Below, in pieces: positions 5,810 through 13,980 of a DNA stretch of 26,528 nucleotides; positions within the stretch are counted from its first letter, which is position 1, and the number at the start of each line of letters is the position of its first letter. The stretch is taken from the NCBI GenBank assembly GCA_022545645.1, contig JACZQQ010000011.1, forward strand, positions 1 to 26,528, written 5' to 3'. The stretch comes from Acidobacteriota bacterium (GTDB lineage Bacteria > Acidobacteriota > UBA6911 > RPQK01 > JADFOI01). Both the position numbers and the translations under genes were made by a program. Under the pieces are notes generated by a model, which worked only from the letters and a program-made list of their open reading frames with translations, did no database searches and had not been told where the DNA came from.

Positions 5810-8251
5810 ATGTTTGAAAAATACACGGAAAAAGCCAGACGAGTCATCTTCTTTGCACGTTATGAAACCAGCCAGTTAGGTGCTCGAAGAATCGAAACGG
5901 AGCACGTTCTGTTAGGGTTGCTCAGAGAAGATAAAGCTCTCAGCAGCCGTTTTTTCCCCCATGCCGAAGCCGCCCTCGAAAGCATCCGAAGACAAATTGA
6001 AAGTCGTAGCTCTGTGCGGGAGAAGATCTCCACCTCTGTAGAGTTGCCCTTGAGTGATGAATCGAAAAGGGTTCTCACTTATGCGGCCGAGGAGGCCGAT
6101 CGGCTGATGTGCAACTACATTGGAACAGAACATATCCTGCTGGGTTTGTTGCGCGAAGAGAAGTCCCTGGCGAGTGAGATTCTCTATGAAAACGGTCTCC
6201 GGCTTTCGCGTGTGCGCGAGGAGCTGGCGGGGGCCACCAGCGATCGGCCCGCACCTTCCAAGCCCAAAGAGCCACTGATCCTGACTGAGTTCAGCCGTGA
6301 CCTTACCGAAGCCGCCGCCAACGGAATACTGGATCCCTTGGTGGGACGGGATGCTGAGATCGAGCGCGTGATTCAGATCCTCTGCCGGAGGACCAAGAAT
6401 AATCCTGTTCTCATCGGAGAACCTGGTGTGGGGAAGACGGCAATCGTGGAAGGTTTGGCCCAGAAAATCATCAACGGGGAAGTACCTTCCATGCTGGCGG
6501 ATAAGCGTCTGTTGGCCCTGGATATCTCGTTGATCGTGGCAGGAACGAAATACAGAGGTCAGTTTGAGGAACGTCTCAAAGCCATCATGAAGGAGTTGGT
6601 GGAGAATCCCAGCTTCGTCATCTTCATCGATGAACTGCATACCCTGGTGGGTGCAGGTTCAGCAGAGGGGTCTCTGGACGCGGCTAATATCTTAAAGCCT
6701 GCCCTCTCACGGGGAGAGATCCAGTGCGTTGGGGCCACAACTCCCTATGAGTACCGGCGTTCCATCGAAAAGGATCGCGCTTTGGCGAGGCGCTTTCAGG
6801 CCATCAAAGTGGGTCCTCCCACGGAAGAAGAGACACTGGAGATCATCAACGGGATCAAGAGCCGCTACGAAGCGTTTCATCAGGTCGAATACACCGATGA
6901 GGCTGTTCACGCCGCCGTCTATCAGTCCAGTCGTTATATTACCGATCGCTTCCTCCCCGACAAGGCCATCGATGTCCTGGATGAAGCTGGTGCTCGCGTC
7001 AAACTGGACAACACGGTTCTTCCCGAGGGTGTCAGTGATCTTCGAAAGAAGCTCAAGGTCATCGTCCGTCAGATGGACGACGCTATCCTGGCCAAGGAAT
7101 TCGATCGGGCCGCCCAGCTGAAGGATGAAGAGTTGCTGGAGCGCGAAAACCTGCAGGTTATCAAGGAGCGCTGGAATGTCCGGGAACACACCTCTCCCCA
7201 AGTGAAAAAGGAGCATGTGGAACATGTGATTTCACGTTGGACAGGTATCCCCGTCACCTCTTTGCACGAGGAGGAGATGGAGCAACTGCTTCGCATGGAA
7301 GATCAACTTCACGAGAGAGTCATTAGTCAGGATCGAGCCATCTCGGCGCTTGCCAGAGCCATTCGTCGCAGCAGGGCAGGAATGAAAAATCCTAACCGGC
7401 CGGTTGGATCCTTTCTGTTTCTGGGGCCCACAGGGGTGGGAAAAACGGAACTGGCCAAAGCACTGGCTTCCGCACTGTTTGGCAGCGACAAGGCCCTGAT
7501 TCGCTTTGACATGTCCGAGTATATGGAGAAGCACTCGGTGTCCAAGCTCATTGGTTCTCCCCCGGGTTACGTGGGCCATGAGGAAGGGGGACAGTTGACC
7601 GAGCAGGTGAAGCGAAATCCCTACTCCGTTCTGCTGCTGGACGAGATTGAAAAAGCTCACTTTGACGTCTTCAATATACTGCTCCAGGTTTTTGAGGATG
7701 GTCAGTTGACCGATTCCCATGGGAATACCATTGATTTCAAGAACGCCATCATCATCATGACTTCCAATATCGGAGCCCGTTATCTGGTGGATCGATCCCA
7801 GATGGGATTTTCCACAAAACAGGATGAGAGTCAGGAAAAGGTGGAAGAGTTGATCATGAAGGAGGTTAAGAAACTCTTCAATCCGGAGTTTTTGAATCGC
7901 CTCGACGAAGTGATCCTTTTCGAGTCCTTGACCGAGGAGGATCTGCGCGAGATCGTGGAGCTCCTTTTAAGACAAGTCAACGAGAACGTGGCAGCCAAGG
8001 AGATCAAGATCAATCTCAGGGAAGAAGCCAAAGATTGGATCATTCGAAAGACCTGCAACGACCGCTCCTATGGAGCGCGTCCACTTCGCCGGGCCATTCA
8101 ACGATACATTGAGGATTCCGTCGCCGAGCTTATTATTGAGGGAAAATTGAAGGAAAAGCAGACCCTGACCATCTATCTGGAGGGTGACGCACTCTACTAT
8201 CGACCCAAGGGCTCCCAAAAGCAGGGAGCACCTCTTTCTTATACGGTCTAG
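5810..8251 (+). CDS. clpC: ATP-dependent Clp protease ATP-binding subunit ClpC
   Basis: ClpC is a Hsp100 AAA+ unfoldase that usually feeds substrates to ClpP. The 813 residues hold two N-terminal Clp repeats (about 1-145) and D1 with Walker A GEPGVGKT (203-210) and Walker B IFIDE (271-275). A UVR-type linker follows (about 418-450, DAILAKEFDRAAQLKDEELL). D2 has Walker A GPTGVGKT (539-546), the pore segment GYVGHEEGG (586-594) and Walker B LLLDE (608-612). MGF at 665-667 fits the ClpP-docking loop, and a D2-small domain ends the protein. The UVR linker separates ClpC from ClpA and ClpB. It stands alone between the lol and bam genes, and no clpP or mcsA/mcsB gene is nearby. The ribosome binding site before ATG 5810 is weak. 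Confidence 0.96.
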   Translation: MFEKYTEKARRVIFFARYETSQLGARRIETEHVLLGLLREDKALSSRFFPHAEAALESIRRQIESRSSVREKISTSVELPLSDESKRVLTYAAEEADRLMCNYIGTEHILLGLLREEKSLASEILYENGLRLSRVREELAGATSDRPAPSKPKEPLILTEFSRDLTEAAANGILDPLVGRDAEIERVIQILCRRTKNNPVLIGEPGVGKTAIVEGLAQKIINGEVPSMLADKRLLALDISLIVAGTKYRGQFEERLKAIMKELVENPSFVIFIDELHTLVGAGSAEGSLDAANILKPALSRGEIQCVGATTPYEYRRSIEKDRALARRFQAIKVGPPTEEETLEIINGIKSRYEAFHQVEYTDEAVHAAVYQSSRYITDRFLPDKAIDVLDEAGARVKLDNTVLPEGVSDLRKKLKVIVRQMDDAILAKEFDRAAQLKDEELLERENLQVIKERWNVREHTSPQVKKEHVEHVISRWTGIPVTSLHEEEMEQLLRMEDQLHERVISQDRAISALARAIRRSRAGMKNPNRPVGSFLFLGPTGVGKTELAKALASALFGSDKALIRFDMSEYMEKHSVSKLIGSPPGYVGHEEGGQLTEQVKRNPYSVLLLDEIEKAHFDVFNILLQVFEDGQLTDSHGNTIDFKNAIIIMTSNIGARYLVDRSQMGFSTKQDESQEKVEELIMKEVKKLFNPEFLNRLDEVILFESLTEEDLREIVELLLRQVNENVAAKEIKINLREEAKDWIIRKTCNDRSYGARPLRRAIQRYIEDSVAELIIEGKLKEKQTLTIYLEGDALYYRPKGSQKQGAPLSYTV

Positions 8252-8255
8252 CCTT

Positions 8256-8520
8256 CGTGCCGTCGCGCTGTCGTGCGATCGTCCTCTATTCGCAGTTCTT
8301 GTGTCGATTCTTGTTGGAAAGCCGACCACGCCCATCAAATGGCAAATTAGACTGACTTTCTTGGTCCAGGGGGCATTTTACCTAGTTTAATGCGAGAAGT
8401 GCCTCTCAGTTACACCCATGAGGCTTGATAGGGCTGCTTTCCAGGGGTTTCAGCTGAGCTCAGACCGCACGACCGCACGACCGCACACCGTGACGCAGTC
8501 ACGGCAGCACGACAGCACGG
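8256..8520. repeat. GCACGAC-type octamer array with embedded hairpin, plus inverted partner, in the clpC-bamA gap
   Basis: The 332-base gap between clpC and bamA has no convincing gene. At 8467-8486 GCACGACC repeats with 8-base period. It is followed by a perfect hairpin, CCGTGAC (8488-8494), loop GCA, GTCACGG (8498-8504), and then by more units (GCACGACAGCACGG, 8507-8520). Near the other end of the gap GCTGTCGTGC (8267-8276) is the exact reverse complement of GCACGACAGC (8507-8516), within a similar but decayed block (about 8256-8280). The same array family recurs at 21476-21528 and 23068-23101. The sequence between the blocks (8281-8460) shows nothing I recognise. Confidence 0.75.
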
Positions 8521-8545
8521 CCTGACGAAGCCACGCCCCGCACGG

Positions 8546-8574
8546 TTGCTCTTGGACTCCATTGCAAGTAAAAT
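8546..8574 (+). promoter_or_regulatory. Candidate sigma70-type promoter for bamA
   Basis: TTGCTC (8546-8551), a 17-base spacer, then TAAAAT (8569-8574), which matches five of six consensus -10 positions. Transcription would begin near 8581, only a few bases before ATG 8584. So either the bamA message is nearly leaderless or the true start codon is further in (GTG 8632). The -35 match is weak, so this is tentative. Confidence 0.35.
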
Positions 8575-8583
8575 TGAGCGGCC

Positions 8584-11229
8584 ATGACTCCTCTTGAAAG
8601 CGTCAGTAAGGTTTTGTTCGGGCAACTGTGTGTGGTCCGCACCTGGGGAGCTTTTTTGGCGCTAACCCTGCTTTCCTCTTCTGTCCTTGGCCAGGCAATT
8701 CAGGTTTCCGACCAGAGAATTGAAGAGATTCGGATCGTGGGCAACCGCCGTATTCCCGAGAGTACCGTTCGCTACTACATCCGGAGCAAAGAGGACCTCT
8801 TATACGATGAAGAGCAGGCGCTGCGCGATTTTGACACCCTCCTGAATACCAACTTTTTCGCCGACGCCAAGATCAAGCGGATGGAGGGGGAAAGTGGCGT
8901 CATCTTGATTTTTGAGTTCGTCGAGAGACCTCTCATCCGAAACGTCGAATATGAAGGGATGAAATCTTTCAAGGAGTCGGACGTGTTGGAGCGATTTCGC
9001 GACATGCGGGTGGGGCTCTCCGTGGATTCACCCTTTGATCCGGCCAATCTGCCCAAGGCGCGTCGAGCCATCAAGATGCTCCTGGACCAGAATGGACGGC
9101 CTCTGGGCCGGGTAGAGGTGGTCACCGAGTCCCTCACAGCCACTTCCGAAAAAATAATCTTCAAGATTGACGAGGGACCCAAGGTTCGCATCGGAAATAT
9201 CGATTTCGAAGGCAACACCGTCTTTACCGATGAGGAACTGCGCGGCTCACTGGAGCTGACCAAGGAACGGAGCCTGATGACCATTTTTAAGGGCTCGGAC
9301 AAATTTATCGAGGAAAAGCTTGAATATGATGTCGGGGTGAATCTGATAGAGAGGTACCGTGAAGTGGGTTACATCATGGCCAGGGCAGGAACGCCTGAGG
9401 TCAAGATCGTTGAAGCCCGCAGACCCGGAATGATCGGGTTTCGTAAAACCAAACAGCAGTACTACCTGACCATTCCCATTGTAGAGGGGGATCAGTATTT
9501 TTGGAGTAGTTTTGACGTCCAGGGTGTCACCAACATGGATCAGGGGGCGGTGAAGGCGAGTTACGGCATCATTCCCGGCCAGGTCGTCAACTACACCGCT
9601 CTCAAGGAAGCCAGTGATTCTCTAAAAGAGATTTACTCCACCACCGGTTATCTGGACATGACCGTAGTCCCCGACATGGATTTCGATCAGGAAAAGAAGA
9701 CGGTCGATGTGGTCATCCGGGTGAATGAAGGAAAACAATACATTGTTCACCGAATCGATTTCGCGGGAAACACCAAAACCCGGGATAAGGTCATGAGAAG
9801 GGAGTTCTTCCTGGAGGAACAGCAGCTTTTCAATGGTGGCCTTCTCGATTTTTCCATTCTGCGACTCAACCAACTTGGTTACTTCGAGCCCATCGAGGAG
9901 AAGGACTACGATGTCATCAAGAGATCCACTGAAGGGGAAGTCGAGATCCTGGTGACGGTCAAGGAGAAGAGCCAGCAATCGATCGGTCTCAGTGGCGGGG
10001 TGAGCGGCATCAGTGGCAGTTTCATCGGCATCAACTACAGTTCCAATAATTTCCGTGGCCTGGGACAGCGAATCGATGTCGCGCTAACGACGGGCACCCG
10101 TACCTCGAATTACATGTTGTCCTTCACCGAACCCTATTTTCTGGATAGCAAGCTTTCCATGGGAGCCTCGTTATTCAGTCAGCGTCTTCGCTTCGATACC
10201 TTCGCTGCCTCCGGCGGATTTATTCCCGATAGTGCGAACTTTACCCTCTACACCCAGAAGACGACCGGATTCACCTTGACCAGCAGCTATCCTATGTGGC
10301 GATGGACGCGAACGGGCCTGTCGTATACCTTTCAGAGAATCAAGATTGACGATATTGATGACTCTTTCACCGACTTCGCCTTGAATCAGCTGGTGGGATT
10401 CACTCCTGGAGGAAGCCCCCAAGATGCCGCAAACGGGATCCTCCGCAGCGAAATCAAGCCCAGCCTTCAGTACAACACGAAGAACCAGGTCTTCAATGCC
10501 ACCCAGGGAACCATGGTCAGTTTCGAACTGCCGATCGCCGGAGGACCCCTGGGCGGGGATTTCAATCTGATCCGACCTTTCGTGGAATTCCAGAAGTTTT
10601 TCCCCGACCGGTGGATGAGCAAGGGTCGGGGCACTTGGGCCTTTCGGGCCCAGGTGAATCACATCATTCCCTATGGAAAACTCCCCAATGGGGATCCCAT
10701 GACCGCACCTTTTTTCGAAAGGATCTTTGCGGGAGGTGAATTTACACTTCGCGGATTCGACATCCGTTCCGTGAGCCCCTGGGTCATCACCCAGACGGCC
10801 AGTCTGGATAGTCTGGGCAATCCCACCATCGATCCAGCCACGGGATTGCCTTTGATTAACGAAAGTGCCATTCCGGTGGGAGGAGACACCAGCCTGATTC
10901 TAACCACTGAGTACCGTATGCCCATCTTTGGCCCCTTGCAGGTGACGGGATTCGTTGACTTTGGAACGGCTACCGCCATCCGAAAGGATAATTTGCGTGT
11001 CTTTGGACCCACCACCAACGTGATCTTGCAGGAGCAAACCAACAACGTCTGGCGAGCATCGACCGGTGCCGAGATTCAGTTCCTCTTACCTGTGATCAAC
11101 CAGCCTTTTCGTTTGATTTTCGCCTATAATCCACTCATCCTAGATACCTCGATCGTCGTTAACGGCAATCGATTCTTTTTGAGAGAGCCGCGATCGGGTG
11201 TTAAATTTACAGTCGGCTATACATTTTAG
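8584..11229 (+). CDS. bamA: Outer membrane protein assembly factor BamA
   Basis: BamA is the Omp85-family barrel that folds beta-barrel proteins into the outer membrane. The 881-residue protein has an N-terminal signal segment ending near VLGQA (about residue 38) and POTRA repeats, the first at IEEIRIVGNRRIPESTVRYYI and a later one at RIGNIDFEGNTVFTDEELR. A C-terminal 16-stranded barrel follows, with LRGFDIRSVSP corresponding to the conserved RGF loop and a terminal GVKFTVGYTF ending in Phe, the usual assembly signal. A segment around RRPGMIGFRKTKQQYYLTIPI extends one POTRA linker. ATG 8584 gives a 37-residue leader. GTG 8632 would give a more compact signal peptide (VRTWGAFLALTLLSSSVLG). Neither has a clear ribosome binding site. 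Two skp-like genes follow directly, the usual arrangement. Confidence 0.95.
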   Translation: MTPLESVSKVLFGQLCVVRTWGAFLALTLLSSSVLGQAIQVSDQRIEEIRIVGNRRIPESTVRYYIRSKEDLLYDEEQALRDFDTLLNTNFFADAKIKRMEGESGVILIFEFVERPLIRNVEYEGMKSFKESDVLERFRDMRVGLSVDSPFDPANLPKARRAIKMLLDQNGRPLGRVEVVTESLTATSEKIIFKIDEGPKVRIGNIDFEGNTVFTDEELRGSLELTKERSLMTIFKGSDKFIEEKLEYDVGVNLIERYREVGYIMARAGTPEVKIVEARRPGMIGFRKTKQQYYLTIPIVEGDQYFWSSFDVQGVTNMDQGAVKASYGIIPGQVVNYTALKEASDSLKEIYSTTGYLDMTVVPDMDFDQEKKTVDVVIRVNEGKQYIVHRIDFAGNTKTRDKVMRREFFLEEQQLFNGGLLDFSILRLNQLGYFEPIEEKDYDVIKRSTEGEVEILVTVKEKSQQSIGLSGGVSGISGSFIGINYSSNNFRGLGQRIDVALTTGTRTSNYMLSFTEPYFLDSKLSMGASLFSQRLRFDTFAASGGFIPDSANFTLYTQKTTGFTLTSSYPMWRWTRTGLSYTFQRIKIDDIDDSFTDFALNQLVGFTPGGSPQDAANGILRSEIKPSLQYNTKNQVFNATQGTMVSFELPIAGGPLGGDFNLIRPFVEFQKFFPDRWMSKGRGTWAFRAQVNHIIPYGKLPNGDPMTAPFFERIFAGGEFTLRGFDIRSVSPWVITQTASLDSLGNPTIDPATGLPLINESAIPVGGDTSLILTTEYRMPIFGPLQVTGFVDFGTATAIRKDNLRVFGPTTNVILQEQTNNVWRASTGAEIQFLLPVINQPFRLIFAYNPLILDTSIVVNGNRFFLREPRSGVKFTVGYTF

Positions 11230-11244
11230 TTAGGAGAATAAGTC

Positions 11245-11790
11245 ATGAGAAAGTTCATAATGATCGCCTTTATTGGATCAATGACAACTGGAGCGTTTGT
11301 GGCGGCCAGTTTGGGCCAGGAGACCAAGATAGGTTTCGTCAACACCCTGGAAGTGCTTTACGCTACCGAAGAGGGCAAGAGGGACTTGGAACTGCTGAAT
11401 CAGTTCGCCGCACAAAAGCAACAGGAAATCGGTACCCAGAGTTCGGAGTTGCAGAAACTACGGGACCAGTACCTCACCCAACAGGCCACTCTCAATTCAA
11501 CGGCTCGCGCTCAAAGTGAGCGAACCATTACTGATAAGGAACGGGACCTGCAGAGGCTACAGGAAGATATCGAGTTGGAATACAACCAGCGCCGCGACGA
11601 GCTTTTGGCCCGGGCGAGTGAGAAAATTCAGGTGATCATCAATGAGTACGCTAAATTGAATGGCTTTGGCGCGATTTTCCTGCGCAACGAAGGGCAGACT
11701 TACGTGGATCTCTTACTGGATATCACTCAGGATGTCACCCGGATTTACAATGAGCGCTATCCTGCCGTTGCCCAAGCCGCTTCCCAATAA
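11245..11790 (+). CDS. OmpH/Skp family periplasmic chaperone, first copy
   Basis: Skp-like proteins are trimeric periplasmic chaperones that carry unfolded outer-membrane proteins to BamA. The 181-residue product has a signal peptide (about 1-24, ending ASLGQ). A conserved entry strand KIGFVNTLEVLYATEEGKRDLE follows, then a long charged helical region rich in Gln and Glu (about 50-140, the Skp tentacle coiled coil), and the closing IINEYAKLNGFGAIFLR strand region. AGGAG (11232-11236) sits 8 bases before ATG 11245, and bamA ends 15 bases upstream, so the genes are almost surely cotranscribed. It is clearly paralogous to the next gene. Confidence 0.88.
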   Translation: MRKFIMIAFIGSMTTGAFVAASLGQETKIGFVNTLEVLYATEEGKRDLELLNQFAAQKQQEIGTQSSELQKLRDQYLTQQATLNSTARAQSERTITDKERDLQRLQEDIELEYNQRRDELLARASEKIQVIINEYAKLNGFGAIFLRNEGQTYVDLLLDITQDVTRIYNERYPAVAQAASQ

Positions 11791-11813
11791 GATTTAGGAG
11801 AAAAGATCGTCTT

Positions 11814-12395
11814 ATGAAAAGAGCAACGTTGTGGATACTGACCTGGATTGTTGTCTGGGCTGTGGGAGCCGGTGTCGGTTGGGCTCAAACAAGTTCATCT
11901 TCGGGAAACCTGAAAATTGGGTTTATCGATAGCCTGGCCGTTCTCTACGGAACCCAGGAGGGGCAGCAGGAAATAGCCAGGGTCGAACAGTTTATGGAGG
12001 ATAGGCAGAAGGAGTACGATTCACGGGTTGAGGAGTTGGGGAAACAACAGCAGCAGTTCCAGGCCCAGCAGCGAACCCTGAATCCTCAGACCCAGGCGGA
12101 AATGCAGCGTAAGATGGAGAACGAGGATCGGGCGCTGAGAAGATTCCAGGAGGATATTCAAGTCGAGATGAACACCAGGCGAGACGACCTCTTGGGGAAA
12201 GTAGGCGAAAAAATCCAAGGCATCATCAACGAGTACGCCCAGAAGCAGAACTTCGGAGCCATTTTCCTGCGCAGTGAGGCCCAAGTCTATGTGGCGCCCT
12301 CGCTCGACTTTACTCAAGAAATTATCCGCCTTTACAACGAGCGCAATCCGGTGAGCGAAGAGAACTCCGCAAGCACCGATGCTCCTCAGCCCTGA
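11814..12395 (+). CDS. OmpH/Skp family periplasmic chaperone, second copy
   Basis: The 193-residue paralog of the preceding protein has a signal peptide ending near GVGWA (about 24), then a Ser-rich linker and KIGFIDSLAVLYGTQEGQQEIARVEQF. A Gln-rich coiled coil follows (about 60-140) and the same closing IINEYAQKQNFGAIFLRSEAQVYV. It has an extra acidic tail (NPVSEENSASTDAPQP). The leader TTTAGGAGAAAAGA (11793-11806) resembles the leader of the first copy (GTTAGGAGAATAAG), so the duplication seems to include the ribosome binding site, although the spacing to ATG is longer here (13 bases). The two may form homo- or heterotrimers; this cannot be decided from sequence. Confidence 0.88.
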   Translation: MKRATLWILTWIVVWAVGAGVGWAQTSSSSGNLKIGFIDSLAVLYGTQEGQQEIARVEQFMEDRQKEYDSRVEELGKQQQQFQAQQRTLNPQTQAEMQRKMENEDRALRRFQEDIQVEMNTRRDDLLGKVGEKIQGIINEYAQKQNFGAIFLRSEAQVYVAPSLDFTQEIIRLYNERNPVSEENSASTDAPQP

Positions 12396-12473
12396 GATGG
12401 CTCTAGGAGCCTGTCCGAGTGATCGATGAGATCGCCGCGCTTACAGGCTCCTAACCTATTGACCCTCAGGGCT
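12388..12473. repeat. Nested inverted repeat between ompH genes and lpxD
   Basis: TAGGAGCCTGT (12404-12414) is perfectly complementary to ACAGGCTCCTA (12443-12453). Outside it, AGCCCTGAG (12388-12396) pairs perfectly with CTCAGGGCT (12465-12473). The outer left arm overlaps the last codons and stop of the second ompH gene. The structure spans most of the 100-base gap to lpxD and could act as an attenuator or RNA-processing site, or be a dispersed repeat. No T-run follows. Confidence 0.65.
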
Positions 12474-12495
12474 CTATTGGTATAAAACTTCCCGC

Positions 12496-13503
12496 GTGTA
12501 TACCCTTCAAAAACTGGCCGAGCACGTGGGGGGCCGTGTGGCCGGTGATTCCCAAATGGAAATTCGTGGGATTCAGCCTTTTGAAAGCGCAGGGCCGGGA
12601 GATCTCACTCTGGCCGGTCAGAAAAAATACCAGGAGCACTTGGATCAAACCCGCGCCTCAGCCGTGATTGTCTCACCCGGCGTTGAGTCCGACGAAAAGC
12701 CTCTGCTTCAAGTCGAAAGACCGAAGGTCGCCTTTGCTCGCCTCCTGGCTCTGTTTCACCCCAGGCCTGCGGCAGTGCAAGGGATCTCTCCTCAGGCCCA
12801 TATCAGCAAGAGTTCTCGCGTTTTCGAGGATGTCACCATTCATCCTTTTGTCTTTGTGGGGGATGAGGTGGTCATCGAAAAAGAGGTCACCCTCTTTTCC
12901 GGGGTTCATGTGGGGAATCACTGCGTGATCGGCCGGGGATGTGTGCTGCATCCCAATGTCACCCTTTATGAAAACGTTTCCCTGGGTGAGCGGGTGATCC
13001 TGCACAGTGGTACCGTCATTGGGGCCGATGGCTTTGGCTATGTCTTTGACGGCCAGACCCAGGTGAAGATTCCGCAGACGGGAAGCGTCACGATTGGCGA
13101 CGATGTGGAAATAGGGGCCAATAGTTGCGTGGACCGGGCTGGGTTTGGGGCCACCGTTTTGGAACGTGGCGTGAAGCTGGACAATCATGTTCACATCGGT
13201 CATAACTGCAGGATCGGAGAGAATACGGTGATTGCCGGCCAGGTGGGGCTTTCCGGAAGCGTTGAGGTGGGGAAAAATTGCACCTTCGCAGGCCATGCGG
13301 GCGTTGTTGATCATGTCAAGATTGGAGACCAGGTTACGGTTATGATGAAGTCTGCGGTAAGCAAGGACATTCCTTCCCAGTCGGTCGTTTCCGGCCAACC
13401 CGCCATGGAGCACCGCCAGTGGATGAAAATTGAAGCAGCCACACGACGCTTGCCCGAGATCTACCGGGAGTGGAAATCCTGGCTGAAGGACAATCGCAAG
13501 TAG
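12496..13503 (+). CDS. lpxD: UDP-3-O-acylglucosamine N-acyltransferase
   Basis: LpxD adds the second acyl chain, from hydroxyacyl-ACP, to the amino group of the lipid A precursor. The 335-residue protein begins with the LpxD uridine-binding domain (1-95, YTLQKLAEHVGGRVAGD and IRGIQPFESAGPGDLTLAG). A left-handed beta helix of hexapeptide repeats follows (about 100-300) and a helical C terminus. His236 in NHVHIGHNCRIG corresponds to the catalytic His239 of E. coli LpxD, and ADGFGYVFDG is also conserved. The start is GTG 12496. The gene begins the run lpxD-fabZ-lpxA-lpxI, typical of envelope clusters downstream of bamA and skp. Confidence 0.95.
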   Translation: MYTLQKLAEHVGGRVAGDSQMEIRGIQPFESAGPGDLTLAGQKKYQEHLDQTRASAVIVSPGVESDEKPLLQVERPKVAFARLLALFHPRPAAVQGISPQAHISKSSRVFEDVTIHPFVFVGDEVVIEKEVTLFSGVHVGNHCVIGRGCVLHPNVTLYENVSLGERVILHSGTVIGADGFGYVFDGQTQVKIPQTGSVTIGDDVEIGANSCVDRAGFGATVLERGVKLDNHVHIGHNCRIGENTVIAGQVGLSGSVEVGKNCTFAGHAGVVDHVKIGDQVTVMMKSAVSKDIPSQSVVSGQPAMEHRQWMKIEAATRRLPEIYREWKSWLKDNRK

Positions 13504-13510
13504 AGAGACC

Positions 13511-13975
13511 ATGAGTGATCCGGTAACCCTTATTGAAATTCAAGAGATTATGCAGTATCTGCCCCACCGCTATCCCTTTTTGCTGGTGGATCGTATTGTT
13601 GAGTACGAGGAAAAGCAGCGAATTGTAGGCATTAAAAACGTGACCATCAATGAGCCCTTCTTTCAAGGTCACTTTCCCGGTGTGCCCATTATGCCGGGAG
13701 TATTGATCATTGAGTCGATGGCCCAAGTGGGCGGCGTTCTGGTCTTTAAGACTCTTCCTGATCGGGAAAAGAAGTTGGTGTTTTTCGCGGGTATCAGGAC
13801 CGCCCGTTTTCGCAAACCTGTGGTTCCGGGAGATCAGTTGCGCCTCGAGATGTTTCTGACCCGCGCCAGAACCAGTCTGGGAAAGCTGCAGGGAACGGCT
13901 TTCGTGGAGGGTCAGCGAGTGGCCGAAGCAGAGATTTTATTTTCACTGGTGGATCGTCCGGACTCTAACGAGTAA
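13511..13975 (+). CDS. fabZ: 3-hydroxyacyl-[acyl-carrier-protein] dehydratase FabZ
   Basis: FabZ dehydrates 3-hydroxyacyl-ACP in fatty acid elongation and competes with LpxA and LpxD for the same substrates. The 154-residue hot-dog protein has MQYLPHRYPFLLVDRI (14-29) and the active-site helix FQGHFPGVPIMPGVLIIESMAQVGG (51-75). His54 and Glu68 are 14 apart, matching His49 and Glu63 of the Pseudomonas enzyme. The ATG lies 7 bases after the lpxD stop, and lpxA follows 5 bases after its own stop. This is the usual lpxD-fabZ-lpxA block. Confidence 0.96.
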   Translation: MSDPVTLIEIQEIMQYLPHRYPFLLVDRIVEYEEKQRIVGIKNVTINEPFFQGHFPGVPIMPGVLIIESMAQVGGVLVFKTLPDREKKLVFFAGIRTARFRKPVVPGDQLRLEMFLTRARTSLGKLQGTAFVEGQRVAEAEILFSLVDRPDSNE

Positions 13976-13980
13976 CTCAC

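Noticed and set aside
5912..6640. Minus-strand open frame of 242 codons opposite clpC
   Set aside because: It is antisense to the highly conserved Clp N and D1 regions and has no recognisable features of its own.
8461..8520. CRISPR array from the repeated GCACGACC units
   Set aside because: The units are 8 bases and contiguous, without unique spacers of regular length, and no cas gene is present.
12673..13512. Minus-strand open frame of 279 codons opposite lpxD
   Set aside because: It shadows the hexapeptide repeats of lpxD, and no start signal or family resemblance was seen.
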